Assembly (NCBI GenBank): GCA_023014335.1
Contig: JAECYW010000012.1
Coordinates: 62,001 to 126,000, forward strand
Direction of reading: 5' to 3'
Length of the DNA: 64,000 bases
From: Galerina marginata
Lineage: Eukaryota > Basidiomycota > Agaricomycetes > Agaricales > Galerinaceae
Numbering within the stretch: position 1 is the first letter of the stretch; every line of letters starts with the position of its first letter. The notes below the pieces were generated by a model that ran no database searches, was not told the origin of the DNA, and saw only the letters and a list, made by a program, of their open reading frames with translations. The position numbers were made by a program, and so were the translations under genes. Below are positions 46,776 through 59,946 of this stretch, piece by piece.

Positions 46776-48900
46776 CTAAAACGATGCGCTCTGAGGGATG
46801 GCCCAGAGAATGATCCAGTGCAGGTTCAAAGTGAGATTCTTCACTCCTTCCTTTCCCGAATAAATGCCTACAGTATGGCCAACCGTCACACAAGAACCTT
46901 CGGGCAAATCCCTATGACCGCCTTCGTACAAGGGAAGTCTGGAAACTTCTTCGATACTGTCCTGAAGGGAAAATGTGGAGTTCCTGGCATCATATACTGG
47001 AACTTTACTAATTTCAGCAAGATAAATATGCGATAAAAACTGCCTCACTCACCGTTATCATGAGGTCCGAGGGACGCGCGAATGTTCGTACCACTAGAAC
47101 TACCACGGGATATGGCGGGGGAAGTGACATCTGATGCTAAATGTCGAGATAGATAGTTTTGAAGACGGGTACTGACAACTTTGGGCCCCTTATCGTCTAA
47201 AATTAACATCAGTTACGCTTGTAGAAGTAGTATAAATTGGAATACGGTACCAAGTGTGGCTGCGCGCGTACTAAAAGTAAAAGAATAATCGCTGTAGCAA
47301 GGTGCACGCAGGGATTTGAAGTCGAATACCATTCCTAAAAATGCTACAAAACGCTCGAACTCTTGCGAATGGGGAATGATAGTGACTCTCTTGGATATCG
47401 TGCTGGTTTCCGATTTAAAGCTATTGATGTGGCCCATAATAACCTCCGAAGAGGTGCAACATCCAGTTGTAACGGCCATCATACAGGCGGTCTTGTTTGA
47501 TGGACGGACAATAAATTGTGAGCCCGACGGTCCCAGTGCCGCTACAGCAACTGAAGACGGTGCGGCTCTCGCCGGATTGAAATAGCTGCCCTTGATATCA
47601 AAAACGATAGCTTTCTTGATAATTCTAAAGTTTTATAACGAAAGCCAAGAATGAGCGCGCCGAGCATACAATTAATCAGGAAATAACATTACTGAGAAGC
47701 CTCCACGCCACGAGGTAGTATAAATTTCCAGAGACGAAATTTGAAGAACCCGTTAAGGGTTTCCGTGTCATTCGCAGGAATCAATTGCGCTGGCCTAACA
47801 GGTTTTTAAGGGAATGACATGAAGAACAATGAAACGAGAATAATACATACCTCAATGCAGGAAGGCCTACATACGTATCTGCAAGATCCGTGGCTTGAAG
47901 ATCCTCGTTCATGACTGGCGGTAATGAACCTTCACGGTCTTCGTTCGCAATTTTCTTACCATTCCTGTCACGTTTTTGCGTAGTCATTACGTCTGAACCA
48001 TGATCAGAAACGCTGTCAGCTGTGGCAGTACTAACACCAAAATTCAGAGGAAATCAGTGGCGAACAAAAGCAGCTCACGTGGAAACATCATCCCCATCCA
48101 AATTCGCAGCAAGTCCTGTATTTTCTTCTTCAGCGACGGTGTCGGTGTTTGACCTGAGAGCAAGACCCTTTTCTTCAAACTCCCGGACACCGTGACCAAC
48201 GCGACGCGTTCTGGGATTTATATCAACCTAATTTTAAAGGACGTTAGGAAGATACGTACTCAGCAGCGTCACCGAAGCCTGCATCTTCGGCGTTCCTCTT
48301 GATTTTCCTAACTCTGATTATATGTCAAATTTATGGAATGAATTGTTAGATACACGAATGACTTACGGTCCTACCTCATTATCTCTGTCAGCCTCAGCAT
48401 CCGAGGTTAACCTGTATCGTGACGGTTAATCTTATCAAATAATCGTGCTATCCGTCAATGATTCAGCCTTACCTGATACTGTCCGAATGAAGGTGTTCTC
48501 GAGTAACGGTCCTAACGTCATCTACAGCAGGTCCTGGGTTGCTACAGAAAAGGTCAAGAGGCAATCAGATATTATAAGATAGGACCTCAGCCAACACACC
48601 TCAACGTATCCTCTCCTTGTCGCCTCAACCGACGGCTGCATAACGTAAACATAAGTGAAGGCCATCAAATAATGCGAAGTACAACTCACCCTACGGTTTT
48701 ACGTCCGCGTGCTGAATTTTCTTGGTCGAGATGATTGGGGTCCATAGATAATATTGAGTGGGTTTTTCGTAAGATGATATCGGTTTCCTAGGCGTATTTA
48801 TATTCCAAAAACAAGACATGATCAGTTGAGCATAGGAGTCAGCACGAGCACTACGAGAGCCGGGTAGATTCACCGTGACTTACGCATAGAGCAAAATACG
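46776..48900 (-). CDS. G2': second copy of the G2 family gene, 5' end unresolved
   Basis: The last exon (46776-47002) reads VPVYDARNSTFSL, CVTVGHTVGIY and LTLNLHWIIL, and splices in the same phase and place as the last exon of G2. The previous exon (about 47050-47180) has IRASLGPHDND. A larger exon (about 47213-47590) reads GHINSFKSETSTISKR and FVAFLGMVFDFKSLRAP, matching the core of G2. Further upstream (47.8-48.8 kb) are short Asp/Glu/Lys-rich stretches such as MNEDLQATDLADTYVG between likely introns, as in the disordered half of G2. I could not fix all exons or the start codon, so intactness is unproven. It reads away from G1' and towards the bZIP gene. Confidence 0.6.
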
Positions 48901-49499
48901 TACAAAAATACTTCAGTATACCGAGTTCCCTCAACAGAATGTGGACATACCATGAAAAGTACATTCCCACGATGCGAACGATCCAAGAGTCAAAATATAA
49001 CGACGAATTTTGGAAGTAACAAGTCCGGACATGGGAAATCAAAACCCTGGTACTCTGTACAGTTTCAAAATTCCCACCAATTTGATCCGAGACACGGAAT
49101 TTTTATAATTAGCGAAACCATCCAGGACGGTTCTTCTGATTTGCACACGCGCTTGACGAAGTTGGGTACAACTAGCACTCCTTAGTAGTAACATAGCATG
49201 GAACGGGTTGTATTACTGCTCGTCATCTGTATCGCATGTAACCCCAATGGTATGTGGAGGAAATAGCAGTCGAATAGGAGTAGAAGAGAGCAGCCGCCGC
49301 TCCTTCCTATCAAATCGAATCGTTGACTGTGAAAGCGTCCGCCGTGCGATTTTAAATTCCTTTCTCTCCGGTCACATGCAGCAAAGGTATGTCCGTCTCA
49401 TTTTCTTGCTCTCAAAAATTTATCTATAAAGGTCTTCCGTAAATTTACCGACAGCATCAAAAATTTCGCAACTAAACATCACCCAGAGATATCGCTTCA
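48901..49499. promoter_or_regulatory. Intergenic region of the divergent pair G2'/G1'
   Basis: The space upstream of both genes, equivalent to 14801-15494 in the inner element. Short frames are not supported. Part of it may still be 5' exon of G2'. Confidence 0.4.
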
Positions 49500-50701
49500 A
49501 TGGACGAATTTTACGACAAAGCAGCTGCCGGTCTGTCCATCACTCATACTTAAAACAATATTCACTGACTTCCCGTTGCTATACCGTGTTTGACTCCCAT
49601 TATAGGCAATATTTTCGACTCCGTAACTGAGGAGAGCTCGATTGCTACCTCTCGTGCCTCGACGATCAGCATTACTGAAGTACTGGCTTTCCTCTTTCAG
49701 TTAAAACACGAGGTTTCTGATTATCCACATCAAGTACGACCCCTCTCAATACAGGTTGATTGTTAAACAGGTCGCGAAGCCAAAGTTGTGGTCTTTGGTA
49801 TTGGAGACTACCAATGACCCGACAGACAGCCGCGACGCGATTTTCTGCGTTAAAGGAGTCATTTTCTCGAAGAGCCTTCCGCCTTTCGACGCTGACCAAT
49901 TGTACGTTGTCGACCCTTCCTTTATATCTTTACAACCGCTAATAGACTACTAGTCCCAGAAATGAATCAAAGTATAAATATCTACGCCAGCATCTCGAAA
50001 TCGTTGGCTTAAATACGCAATACTTCGAAAAAGGGATTCAAAGCCTTGCCGTTCTGCATGGGATTTTTGAACGTCATTTTCCCGAAGGACAGCTCGAGAC
50101 TTGGTCTCCGAAAATCTCGTCAGACATGCTGGCATTCGAATGCAGCAATAGACTCTTTACTCCCTCGTTCGATGCTGACATAGAAAAAGTGGTACCGATC
50201 CCTCAAGATTGGGATCCATCGGGGAAGTTATCTTCCGTATCAAATGACAAGTACCGCTTTTGCGATAACAACTTAGTGCTGTATTTCAAACGTACTAAGA
50301 ACGAAAGTTCAGAAAAGTAAATTATTATATCGTTCTGCAAGGAAAAGACTGACTAAATATTCCATCACACAGGTTACTACTTGCCCAACCGGTGATTTTT
50401 AGAGTGGGCGATATTGTTGAGGTGGAATTTGTACTCAACGTCGTTCAAATCGCACGAAAAACGTACCGGATGTTGTCCACCATGCGGGCTGTCACTCTCC
50501 TCGATGACACCTGCACGAGGGTGAGCGTTGTTCTCTTAAGATGCGTTGACGGCACCTAATATTTTCCACCCGCAGAACGCATCTCTGGCACGCCTGCAGG
50601 ACAAGATACCACGTAGCTTGAGCTCCAAGAGACAAAGAAGCGCTGGTGACGAAATGGATGTTTCCACAAACACATCTGTCTCTAGAATGAGGGTAGATTA
50701 A
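49500..50701 (+). CDS. G1': second copy of the G1 family gene
   Basis: Six exons (49500-49530, 49606-49733, 49771-49901, 49954-50316, 50373-50520, 50576-50701) join in phase to 308 residues. Exons 1, 4 and 5 (31, 363 and 148 bp) are exactly as long as in G1. Matching landmarks: MDEFYDKAA (MDPFYSKDKAA in G1), KSLPPFDADQ, KYLRQHLEIVG, CSNRLFTPSF, AQPVIFRVGDIVEVEF, MRAVTLLDD, and a basic tail ending SVSRMRVD. The G1 motif DDNQVGYY is changed to CDNNLVLYF. Intron 2 is only 37 bp. Function unknown. It is head-to-head with G2', the same arrangement as G1/G2. Confidence 0.75.
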
Positions 50702-51299
50702 TCGAATTGTTTCCCAAAGTTGTAAGCAGCCTAAATCTAGGTACTCCATTTACCTCAATAATATCGTAGTTCTCCCTTCCTGCTTCCTGACAATCCATGT
50801 TATAGTCCACGATACAGCCCATGTCAAGGAGACCACGGGTAGTCAGCACGAATGAGTGCGCTATAGCCTGGTTAAAGATGCATAGGCGATTTCAGTTCGA
50901 ACAGACAGATCAATGGAACCCAATCCCAGTGGCGAGGAGAAGCATTTCCAAGTAGGGAAAAAGGAAAGGCGAAGTCGCAGCCAATCGTAGAAGTAGACCT
51001 AAAGCCTTGACCCATTTTCTCGAATCAAGTACAACGAAAAAACATACGAATTCGCCAGCCCAGTTACGCAGCCCACGGTGAAACAAAACCAAAGGGAAAG
51101 TCGATTCGACCAGTGGAAGGGAACCACAATTTTGTCACAGCCGAATGTTTCAAAGGTTTATCGTGCCGAACGCGCTCCTTCAACGAAAGTTGTTCAGCGA
51201 CTGTGAAGACTTGATGGCCAACTGCTGATGACTGCGAGAATACGGAATTGAGGATAGTTCGCCAGCAGGCTTGAGCGACGATTTTTCGAGAGGGTTTCC
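50702..51299. other. Intergenic, nothing recognised
   Basis: About 600 bp downstream of G1'. Short frames only. Confidence 0.5.
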
Positions 51300-51605
51300 A
51301 TGACTAAGCAGTTTTTTCACCCAACCACAACAGTCGATAACTCGTTTATTAACGCTTGTCGGCCAACAATTACTGAATACACCAAACGTCACCATGCCCT
51401 TGCGTTTGCGATTGCCAGCGAGGATCCAGTTGCCATGAACGCGACACCTGTGCGGATCCGAAACTCCAACACTACCGCCATCGCTGTCTGGAACTTCAAT
51501 GGGCCACCAATCCGCCTTCGATACACATTAGAGAGGGATGTTCGGTTTAACAGAACCTATATGTCTGAAAGTGAGTATCACGAACTCGAGGTTTTCCATA
51601 TGTAG
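51300..51605 (+). CDS. Unknown protein, gene structure uncertain
   Basis: A 101-codon frame from ATG to the stop at 51605. It has VRIRNSNTTAIAVWNF and IRLRYTLERDVRFNRTYM, which looks beta-rich. The frame probably splices at the GTGAGT after TATATGTCTGAAA (51570) to an exon reading KDELLSSRSFF. That exon and its splice site are duplicated 181 bp downstream. No family was recognised. It may be a remnant of a longer gene. Confidence 0.3.
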   Translation: MTKQFFHPTTTVDNSFINACRPTITEYTKRHHALAFAIASEDPVAMNATPVRIRNSNTTAIAVWNFNGPPIRLRYTLERDVRFNRTYMSESEYHELEVFHM

Positions 51606-51913
51606 ATAACAAACTTTCATTACTACTGCCGACCGTCAGAAGACGAGCTTCTCTCTTCAAGAAGTTTTTTTCCAACAAGACCGACCGGCGTAGGTATGGA
51701 ACTCTAATCTCATAGGATGTCTTCTATTCGAGAGAACCTATATGTCCAAAAGTGAGTAACCCGAATTCAACACCTTTCGACTCCAGTTAACGAACTGTGA
51801 TATCGACGTTTGACTGCCTGAAAACGAGGTACTCTCTTCAGGACCACTACGGAATCCAAAACCGACTGGTGTAGATATGGAAATCAGACATCGCAGAAGA
51901 AAGGTGAGCTTCA
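51552..51913 (+). repeat. Tandem duplication, 181 bp unit, diverged
   Basis: AGAACCTATATGTC...AAAGTGAGTA at 51552 recurs at 51733, and ACCGACCGGCGTAGGTATGG at 51680 recurs as ACCGACTGGTGTAGATATGG at 51861, both with an offset of 181 bp. Each unit holds an exon end, a GTGAGT donor, an intron and an exon start. The units differ by many substitutions, so the event is old. Confidence 0.7.
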
Positions 51914-53834
51914 TTATGCGAGTTATAAAAATGCCATCCATTAACGATTGACCTTTTGTCATTGAATTGCCTGCGCGATTTGATGACACCTGAATTGGTC
52001 ACGGAAATCTTGGGAACGGTCTCCATTTTGTTGAGAGGTACTGTTAACAGAGGATCTGGATCATTTAGAAGGTGAGCATGGACCTACTCGGTCAATGAAT
52101 CATGACCATTCTATGCAGAGGAAAACCATACCGAAGTTCTGACCCGTTTACCACCACCGAAACCGCTCGCTGAATATAGACATCAATTTATTGGTTCTCC
52201 CAGATTTTTAACATACGGTACCTCTATGGACAACTCCACGATCGAAGGCATTAGACACAATGTCAGCTGACGAACCATGGCATCTATACGGAATTGTCAG
52301 ACAAACTGTACGTATCGAGGAAAACATACTGCATAGCATCATGTAGGAAAAGGAACCGCGTCTATGGTCCCCCATCTTCAGGAACCCCACGAATTTGGCG
52401 AATCGCGAAGGCTTTACCTGCTTCAATAATAAGGTGCGGTTTATAGGCAATATCACAGGTGACTTCCATATGATTATAATGAACGAACATAATCACCGCT
52501 ATCCCTCATCAAACCGAAGCGGCCTTGTCAGTCGGCCTACCATTATAGCCTTTTCGTGTTGTTTTTCATACCCGCCGCGGTGCCATGTATTAACAGCGGA
52601 ACATGTTTGAGACACTGGTCCCCATTTCATGACCACAGAAACAAAGGTAAATGGCAGCGGCAAACTTTATTTGCGATTTACCCGACACTCTACGTTCAAT
52701 GATGATCACCTCGTCCTCCACGTAACGAAGGTAAGTACTCACAGACCAATATCGATCCACTGATTCAATCTCCCGCTTCCGTACTACGGCTCTCCATGCA
52801 TCGACCTTCGAACCAGCCTATCCGAATTTAACCACCATACCAACATCGTAATTGAAGATAGGTAGTGCGCGAGCACCACGTCATTTGGAGTTGGGACTTC
52901 ACGGGTTGTCCACCTAGCGTAGGTGAGCAAGCGAGTTAATTTATGCGGGCGGTGCGTGTTCCGTGTTCCTGCCCCTCCAATATTCCCTATCCTCGATAAA
53001 CAACCATTGTCATTCAGGCTGTATATAGACGACACGATTAAAGAAGTTACTCACATGTAGCGATATTGAAGCATTAGCCTCTCGTATGCTGTCGCCAAGG
53101 CCATATAGGTAACTGGCGAAGGCGGTTTAACAAGATGAAGCCAAAACAACAAAAGAGACTTTTTCATAATGAACGGCGCAACAGCGAATAAAATCGGAAG
53201 AGTTTCGGTGAAGTACCTAATGTCTTTTCGCTACGAGTACGCCTAAAATCAAATAACCAAACAGGTGCACACCTCCCTTCAAACCTGGGTTTCCAACCTA
53301 AAATCTTTACATTTATCGATACGGTATCAGCTAAAATATCTGGTCGTAACCCATATCTTCAGCGTATGGGTACAGGTCCACAAAAGACCGAGAAGAAATA
53401 TAGAATCTATTAAACCAGATGTCGTACTAATGGACGAAATACCACGAGCTAGGTGGTCGCTCGTTACACCGTCTACCGAATTCTAAACCATACCCGCTCA
53501 CCGTCAATAAAAGACTTCATATTGCACTCTCTACAGACAATTATTTTGTCTGAGAATAGGTCAGTGATAGACCTTATTGCTTCGCACCATAAAAGCTCGA
53601 AACAGTAGGAATCACTGAAATTACTAATCGTCATGTCGCGACCAGGTAATTCAAATGAAGGGTCGTCTTTTGGCACCGTAGCTTGGGATACCCGTTGAAC
53701 ATCCTTCAAGACGACCACCACCTCCTATAAACCGACCGCTGCTCGACAGCACCTCTTACCCAGCCCATTATCCCCTACTTTTCCAGTGCACTCTGAGAGT
53801 ACACTTAAGCCATCTCATCGAAACTGCCCGCGTA
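51914..53834. other. Unresolved region with exon-like fragments
   Basis: About 1.9 kb with short protein-like stretches, for example MTTETKVNGSGKLYLRF at 52627 ending in a GTAAGT donor, and REGFTCFNNKVRFIGN near 52400. They look like exons of a small beta-rich family but I could not join them. A minus-strand frame (53473-53721) is not recognised. Confidence 0.3.
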
Positions 53835-54941
53835 ATGGAAACCGACAACAAGTCCACTGGGTGGACAGGTACGTCTTCAACTTACCCTCTGACCCGCTCG
53901 AGCAAACGCACTTCTTGTTCCAGCTATCATACTTGTCGGCCATGCGCTCGTAATATCCTTCACAATGTGGCGTATCACATATCGAGCGACTTGCTTCACA
54001 ACCGGCTGGGATGATGTTTTGGCGGGACTGGCGTCAGCAGGCAGCTTACTGGCGTTCGTTTCGCTTTTCCAATACAGTAAGTAATCCGCTAAACTTAATG
54101 ACATTATAACTAAAACCGGCTGCTTTAAACCTAGCTTCTTCTCTATCCGCACGAAATGAAGCAACGTTTTATTGGATAACTGTCGGGTTAAGGTCATTCG
54201 TTCCATGGTATAGCCGTTCGATCTAAAAATCTACCGTGATTCTTACAGCTTCTTCAGGACTACCAGGACAAGCTTGCTCGTCACCACAGCGAGACTGTTT
54301 GAACCTTACCCCGCGAAATTAAAGAAAATTCGAGTCGTCATAAGCATTGTCGTGGTCGTTGGAATATGCATGTCGGCAGTCACACACTACCTCTGCGCAA
54401 AACAATTGACGTGGCTGGACAAACCCAATTCTCGGTGCCCAACTACGACGCTCACAGTGGTTATCCTTTATACAGGTGACTTTTAAATGCGTTATGGAAG
54501 AAAAATTACAGAATTCTCTCTCTTTAGTTGATTGCGTCGTGGATGGGACTGTATTTTTTGCACCTTTTTTTATCTTGGAGGACCTATCATCTCTAATGGA
54601 AAGAACGGCCGTCGCCATCAGCAACTCTGGCTCCCTATGGATACTAACGGTGAACACAATATTCACTACAGTGTACCTCCACGAACCACAAATGGAAAGG
54701 CAAATAATCATGTGGCTTGCAAATGCCATGGTAAGTTATGCATCCTAAACTATATTCGAAAAAAATTGCTCACAATAACTGAAGATCATCACATGTATCA
54801 TAGCATGCAACCTCGCCGTCCTGCACGGATACTTTTTCCGAAAAGCGACGCGAAACATCGACAACTCACCCCGAAGCGTTATGCGCGTCCTCTAATCAAA
54901 AAGCGTACCACTATCGAATACCGGACTCCGCTAACGTCTAA
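53835..54941 (+). CDS. Rhodopsin-like multi-pass membrane protein (R1)
   Basis: Six exons (53835-53868, 53924-54076, 54135-54192, 54249-54475, 54528-54730, 54804-54941) join in phase to 270 residues. It is an integral membrane protein with hydrophobic segments at IILVGHALVISFTMW, VLAGLASAGSLLAFVSLF, RVVISIVVVVGICMSAV, DGTVFFAPFFI and WILTVNTIFTTVYL. TTGWDDVLAGLA after the first segment matches the WWDD motif of the fungal rhodopsin-like 7TM family, and TRTSLLVTTARLF matches its third helix. It belongs to the same family as the gene at 58716 and shares its exon layout, but is about 80 residues shorter. Ligand unknown. The last two splice sites are the least certain. Confidence 0.7.
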
Positions 54942-57900
54942 TAGGGGGGCCGTTCCAACCGTTGTTTCTTAATAGAAGTTATTCGTATTCTATTCTCCTA
55001 TGACATGCAATTTTTTTGTGTTTGGTACGACGACCGCGATTACTGCTAACGCCTGCCTACTGATACCTCGTCATCCCCACCACACTCGCAGAAGGAGCGG
55101 AGTATGACATGAGAAGCTACAACAACTTCACGTGGACGACTTACTGACATGAGAGTCCATAAGTATCACCGGAAATTTGGGAATAAAAGCTCAATCGTCC
55201 TGTTCACCTTACATCCAAATCAAACTTTTATCGATAGCTCCAATAATCTCTTTGCCTTCCACATCGACTTCCAACCACTCTACTTCATCGCGATGCAAGA
55301 TGCTGACATCCTGGACGTCATAGCTGAAATAAAGGCGCATCATGGGGTATTTATTGACAACTGATCATGTTAACCACAACTGATCGACGAACGACATTTA
55401 TCCAGAACAGTATCACGTACAACGGACTATTATTTGGATCCGAATGTTCTGCTATGCACGTGGTACCGATCCCTGTAGAAATAGGGATATCTGAAGCAAA
55501 AACCGTCTCTGACCTCGCTGTGGAATGGTGGACTCTTACCCACCACCCATCAGCCTCACACGTGGTGAACCTAAATTCAAATCGCACATTATTCGAGAAA
55601 GACGTCGATGGAAAACCTATGGGACATCTATATACGGCACTGTACTGCGATCAGGTACGTCGTTGAGTAACAAACTGAACTTCACAACCAAGACTAATTT
55701 GGGGCCTTTCGCATCAGTGCCTCGGCCCTTCGGAGTGGCAACGTAATAACGTTGTCAGCGGGATGACTCCAATAGCGAACTCACACTGGTGGGGTTCTAT
55801 ACTTGTGGTGAAACATTCCGACGTGGGAATTCTAGAGATCACGAATGGCGATATCACCCAAATTACCCGACTAATTATAATGTACGTTTCTCAACTTACA
55901 TGGAGGAAAATTTATACTAATTTGATATAATAAACACTCTCCGATGTCTGTATCTATGTAGGATGGTAGAGCAGCACATGTTGTCCTAAGTCAAACCATC
56001 CACTGTTGCCATTTTGGCAATATAAACACAGTTCCAAAAATGTTTAAAATTAACCCACGATTGTACGGATTAATTCTATCAGCCGAATCGGCCTCCGGAC
56101 AACACGGAATTTATTGGATATATGAAATTATCAGTTTGGGTTTCTGAGCCAACCGTGAGTAGATATCCAGGATAATTTCCGCACAGAAAATCGAACCTGA
56201 TCATTCAACTCCAATTCCTTCCGCCTCCGAGTAACAAAACCCCTGTCCAGTAGAGGCGAACCTTCTCCTTGAGAAATATTGGTTTAACTCCGACCGTCGG
56301 AATTACGGCCTAGTCGGGCATATGCTATTAATAGAGATCTTATCAACTTTGACAACGCCCACCGTCGAAAACGTCGTTCATCGCAAACACTCCAAGCCGA
56401 AGCAAGAATAAGAGATTTTTTTTGGAAATGTTTTTTTTGTAAAATGTTCCTCCCCTTTGGAGTCGCACATATCTCCCAAATCCACGAAATTCGCTTACGA
56501 GTCACGAGTAGACAGACTCCGACAGATTTAGATCCCTCAACCCTAACCTTAAGGTAGAGAACCTCCACAACGCGTTATGCTGGCAGTACCCAAAATGCAT
56601 CGTCGGGACGTCGAACGTCGACTACAGATTCTTCCTTCGATTAGTTCTAAATTTTTGACCTGAGAGTGCGGAAGCGATAATTCACGCCTGAAATTCACGG
56701 CAACTTGTCAGCCTGAGTACTTGCGCGCACCTCAAGATTTACGACGTACTTTATTATTCATGTTTCTCTCCAACTTGAACCTTGGAGACTTCCGACAGGA
56801 AACGCGGCACAATGGACATCAGAACGAGCACTAGGCCAGTCCCTTTGTTTCCTGTACCCACTTGCGTTTATCTAACGACGGAATCAAACAGAGCTAAAAC
56901 AGTATAGTTGAGCGAACTTGAAAACCAGAACTCACATCTTTTTAACAGTGAATTCTTTACGGGGTCTTCGACGGACACAAGCCACACAAGCTATATGTCC
57001 TTAGTCTCCTGTAAATAAAGTCCTAATGGAACAAATCGCGGGCTCACCTCCTTCATCCCCAGATATAAAAACCCCAATACTTACATTGACATCCGTCCGG
57101 TACGCCTAAAACTTTCATCCATCGAAAGGAAGTAACTGATCCTCCTACCGGAGAAAACACAGGGTGACATCCCTAACTGTGAACAAAAAAAAGGTCTCTC
57201 AAACACAATACCTCTTTCTAGCGATAATAGGGAACAACGCACCATGTCAAGTAAACATCATCCTCAAATTGTTAAAACGGGCGCTGCAACATTTACTTGA
57301 TCTCGCTCCTGATCCCCTCTTTATTACGGTGGACGCCAACAATTTGAGTACCCAAATCCTATCGTGAATTAAGCAGGTTTTCCGTCAACTTGAATCGACC
57401 CCGCTCCCATCCATTCTTCCTTGACATTGACAATATTAGTTCTTCAACATTGCCCGAAAACCGCGATCTACCTTTGTTGTTAAACGTCACGTTGGAGCTA
57501 AATATTTCTCATAGGATCTTCACGGTTGATTGTTATCCCCCCTCGCCGAAATACGAGAAAATTCGAGCGGCTCCATAAAAAGTACCCTGAAATTCGTAAC
57601 TGACGACGAAGATGAGTCTCACATAACTGACAAGGAAATAAGATTTCTGACGTACAGTATATAGGCCAAAAGAAATATCCAACCTCTCTAAAACGACTAG
57701 AAATATGACCGACGCACCAGCATCCAGTCCCAACCGCGCAAACGTGCGCTCCACCCTTGAACATCCTGTAAGATACTTCCTTGAGTTCGACAACGACAAC
57801 TAAACGCGAGCAACTTACCATCCTGGCCCAAATAATCCTGTTACATCCTAGAAGCAATGAAACCGTGCGGTTAGTGTCGGCCATCTTTGCTGAGGAACAC

Positions 57901-58715
57901 GCCGTCAAATCGAAAGGCTTTGGCACCTGGAAAATACTGTGAGTACTCACGTATATAACTTCCATCGCTTTATATAACTAGTTTCTTCAAGAGGAGGAAG
58001 GCGGGTACGATAACTGGCGGACAGCCCACTAGATACGTTGAAGGTGTTCGATTTTACTCAGGTATGGATACGTCAAACTTGAAGCAACGCCCCTTCCACA
58101 TATAGAAGCAAACAAACAGCGCCGATAGTCAAACCGGCGTGCCCCGGCTCCAAAACACCATAAAATAATACGCCCCGTTACCCAGGAACACCCTCTTTAA
58201 AAAATAGAATGGTTCAGCCGTTTATATATCGGGTGCGCTCGGTCTGAAATATTTTTTTACTTGAGAAAAAACATTTTTGACTATGCTGACTGCCTCCCTA
58301 AATTTGAAACCTCAGTTTTTCTTTCGACTGGGCGATTTAAAACGACCTTTACAAAGGTGAACATGTCCTCTTAAAGGTAGCACGACCGATCACAAGTCTC
58401 GATCTTACCAATAATATTTTAGGCCCGATATTTGAGTCCACCGAAAACACTAAAACCAACAGTGCGGATCTCACGCACGGCCTGACCTCTAGTTTGAATA
58501 GAACAAACAAAACCCGCCCTTGCCAATAAACCCTTCTTAAAAGACACCCTCAAATTCCCCCCCCATTCTGACCCCCGCCTAAGTACTCATCTCGACTTCT
58601 CTCTCCATTTTCAAAACCGCTCCTTTGACCTTACACTACAACAGTCCTCGAATTCATCCCTATATCCCCCTCTTTCTTGAATCCCTTCGCCGCACCGGAT
58701 CCATTCCCAACAACA
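54942..58715. other. Long region without a supported gene
   Basis: 3.8 kb. Frames at 55149-55364 and 55367-55666 (for example SEAKTVSDLAVEWWTLTHHP), 57164-57367 and 57390-57578 look protein-like, but I recognise no family and could not join exons. Homopolymer runs (56417-56440) and many stops break the rest. It may hold decayed relatives of the neighbouring multi-exon genes. The last 100 bp precede the R2 gene. Confidence 0.4.
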
Positions 58716-59946
58716 ATGGCAGCAATTTCGCCATTGTGGGCCAGTACGTTCGACTAACATATTCTACTCTATCTTGTGCTAAATTCCCAACAGCCGCTCT
58801 CATTATTGGACATCTCATCGCCACCTCCCTCACACTACTGAGGATTGCCGACAGGAAAATCCGTCTCAAAGCCTTGTGGTGGGATGATGTTCTGGTAGTC
58901 GGGGCAACCAGCGCAGAGTGTTTCCTGTTCGGAATCATCATATCTCTAGGTACTCACTCATAACTAATCCACGTAATTTTCATGGAGCTAACCTATTGTC
59001 AGTCTCCACTCGTTCTGACGCCGTTAACTCAATCGTCTATGTGGCTTCCTTGAACGCTTACTTCCTCATCTGCTGGTACGCAAAATATTCCAACTTTTGT
59101 CCAACACCTCACTAGCAAACAGGGTTTCGAAAGCGAGCATCGTCATGACTATCGCCAGGATCTTCAAGGACAGAAAGACAAGCCAATTCTATACCAGCAG
59201 AGGATGCGCCGTCGTATTTTCTATCATTGGCCCTACGTTCTGCATCATCATGGACATCATATTTAAGGAAAACAAGAGTCATCAGGACGCGGTCAATTGG
59301 TATTCTCTCCCAACGGCGTTTATGGCGTGGACAATCGTCTGTGCGTCACTACTCACAATACCCCCTTTATATCTAACTCAAATAAAATATCCAGTCGACG
59401 TGGTAGCCGACATTTACATTCTATATTGCTCATGGAGCATATTTTACAAAGCGAAGCTCTCCAAGATAAGACGCAATATAATACTCATCGGCCTATCCAG
59501 CAGCGGTGTTACGCTAACGGCCAGTGTCATCTGCTGGGCGTTGATAATATCAGATGACATCTCGAACCTTGCGCTTCTCCTCTGCCTAACAAACATATTG
59601 GTAAGTAAAATTTGCCTGCTACCCCGACAAATAGATGACACACATTCAGTCCGTGATAGCGATCCTAGTTTCGAACGCAACGATCTTAATACGAGGCGTA
59701 CACCAACTGTACAACCATATGCATCGCAAGTACCGCAAGCCTGCCCCCGGGGCCCATGAATCGTCACCCGTGTCAAACGAAACCAGTGATCCTTCCATCA
59801 CTAATCACCGTATCAAAAAAATCGCCTTCGCCTCGACCCACGACAAGCACGCGGATGACATAGAATTGTCGACCATCCAGCATATATCATGGGAACCACC
59901 TCTCTCTGACACCACGACAATCCAGGTGCCGTCCGTCTCTGAGTGA
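58716..59946 (+). CDS. Rhodopsin-like 7TM membrane protein (R2)
   Basis: Five exons (58716-58743, 58794-58949, 59003-59075, 59123-59600, 59635-59946) join in phase to 348 residues. The first helix (TALIIGHLIATSLTLLRI) is followed by the loop KALWWDDVLVVG, the signature of fungal rhodopsin-like 7TM proteins. Further helices: CFLFGIIISL, YVASLNAYFLICW, VVFSIIGPTFCIIM, VADIYILYCSWSIFY, NIILIGLSSSGVTLTASVICW and VIAILVSNATILIRGV. The Ser/Thr/His-rich C-terminal tail is probably cytoplasmic. Members are abundant in mushrooms; ligand and partners are unknown. It has no retinal-binding Lys that I can assign. It is related to R1 4 kb upstream on the same strand. Confidence 0.78.
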
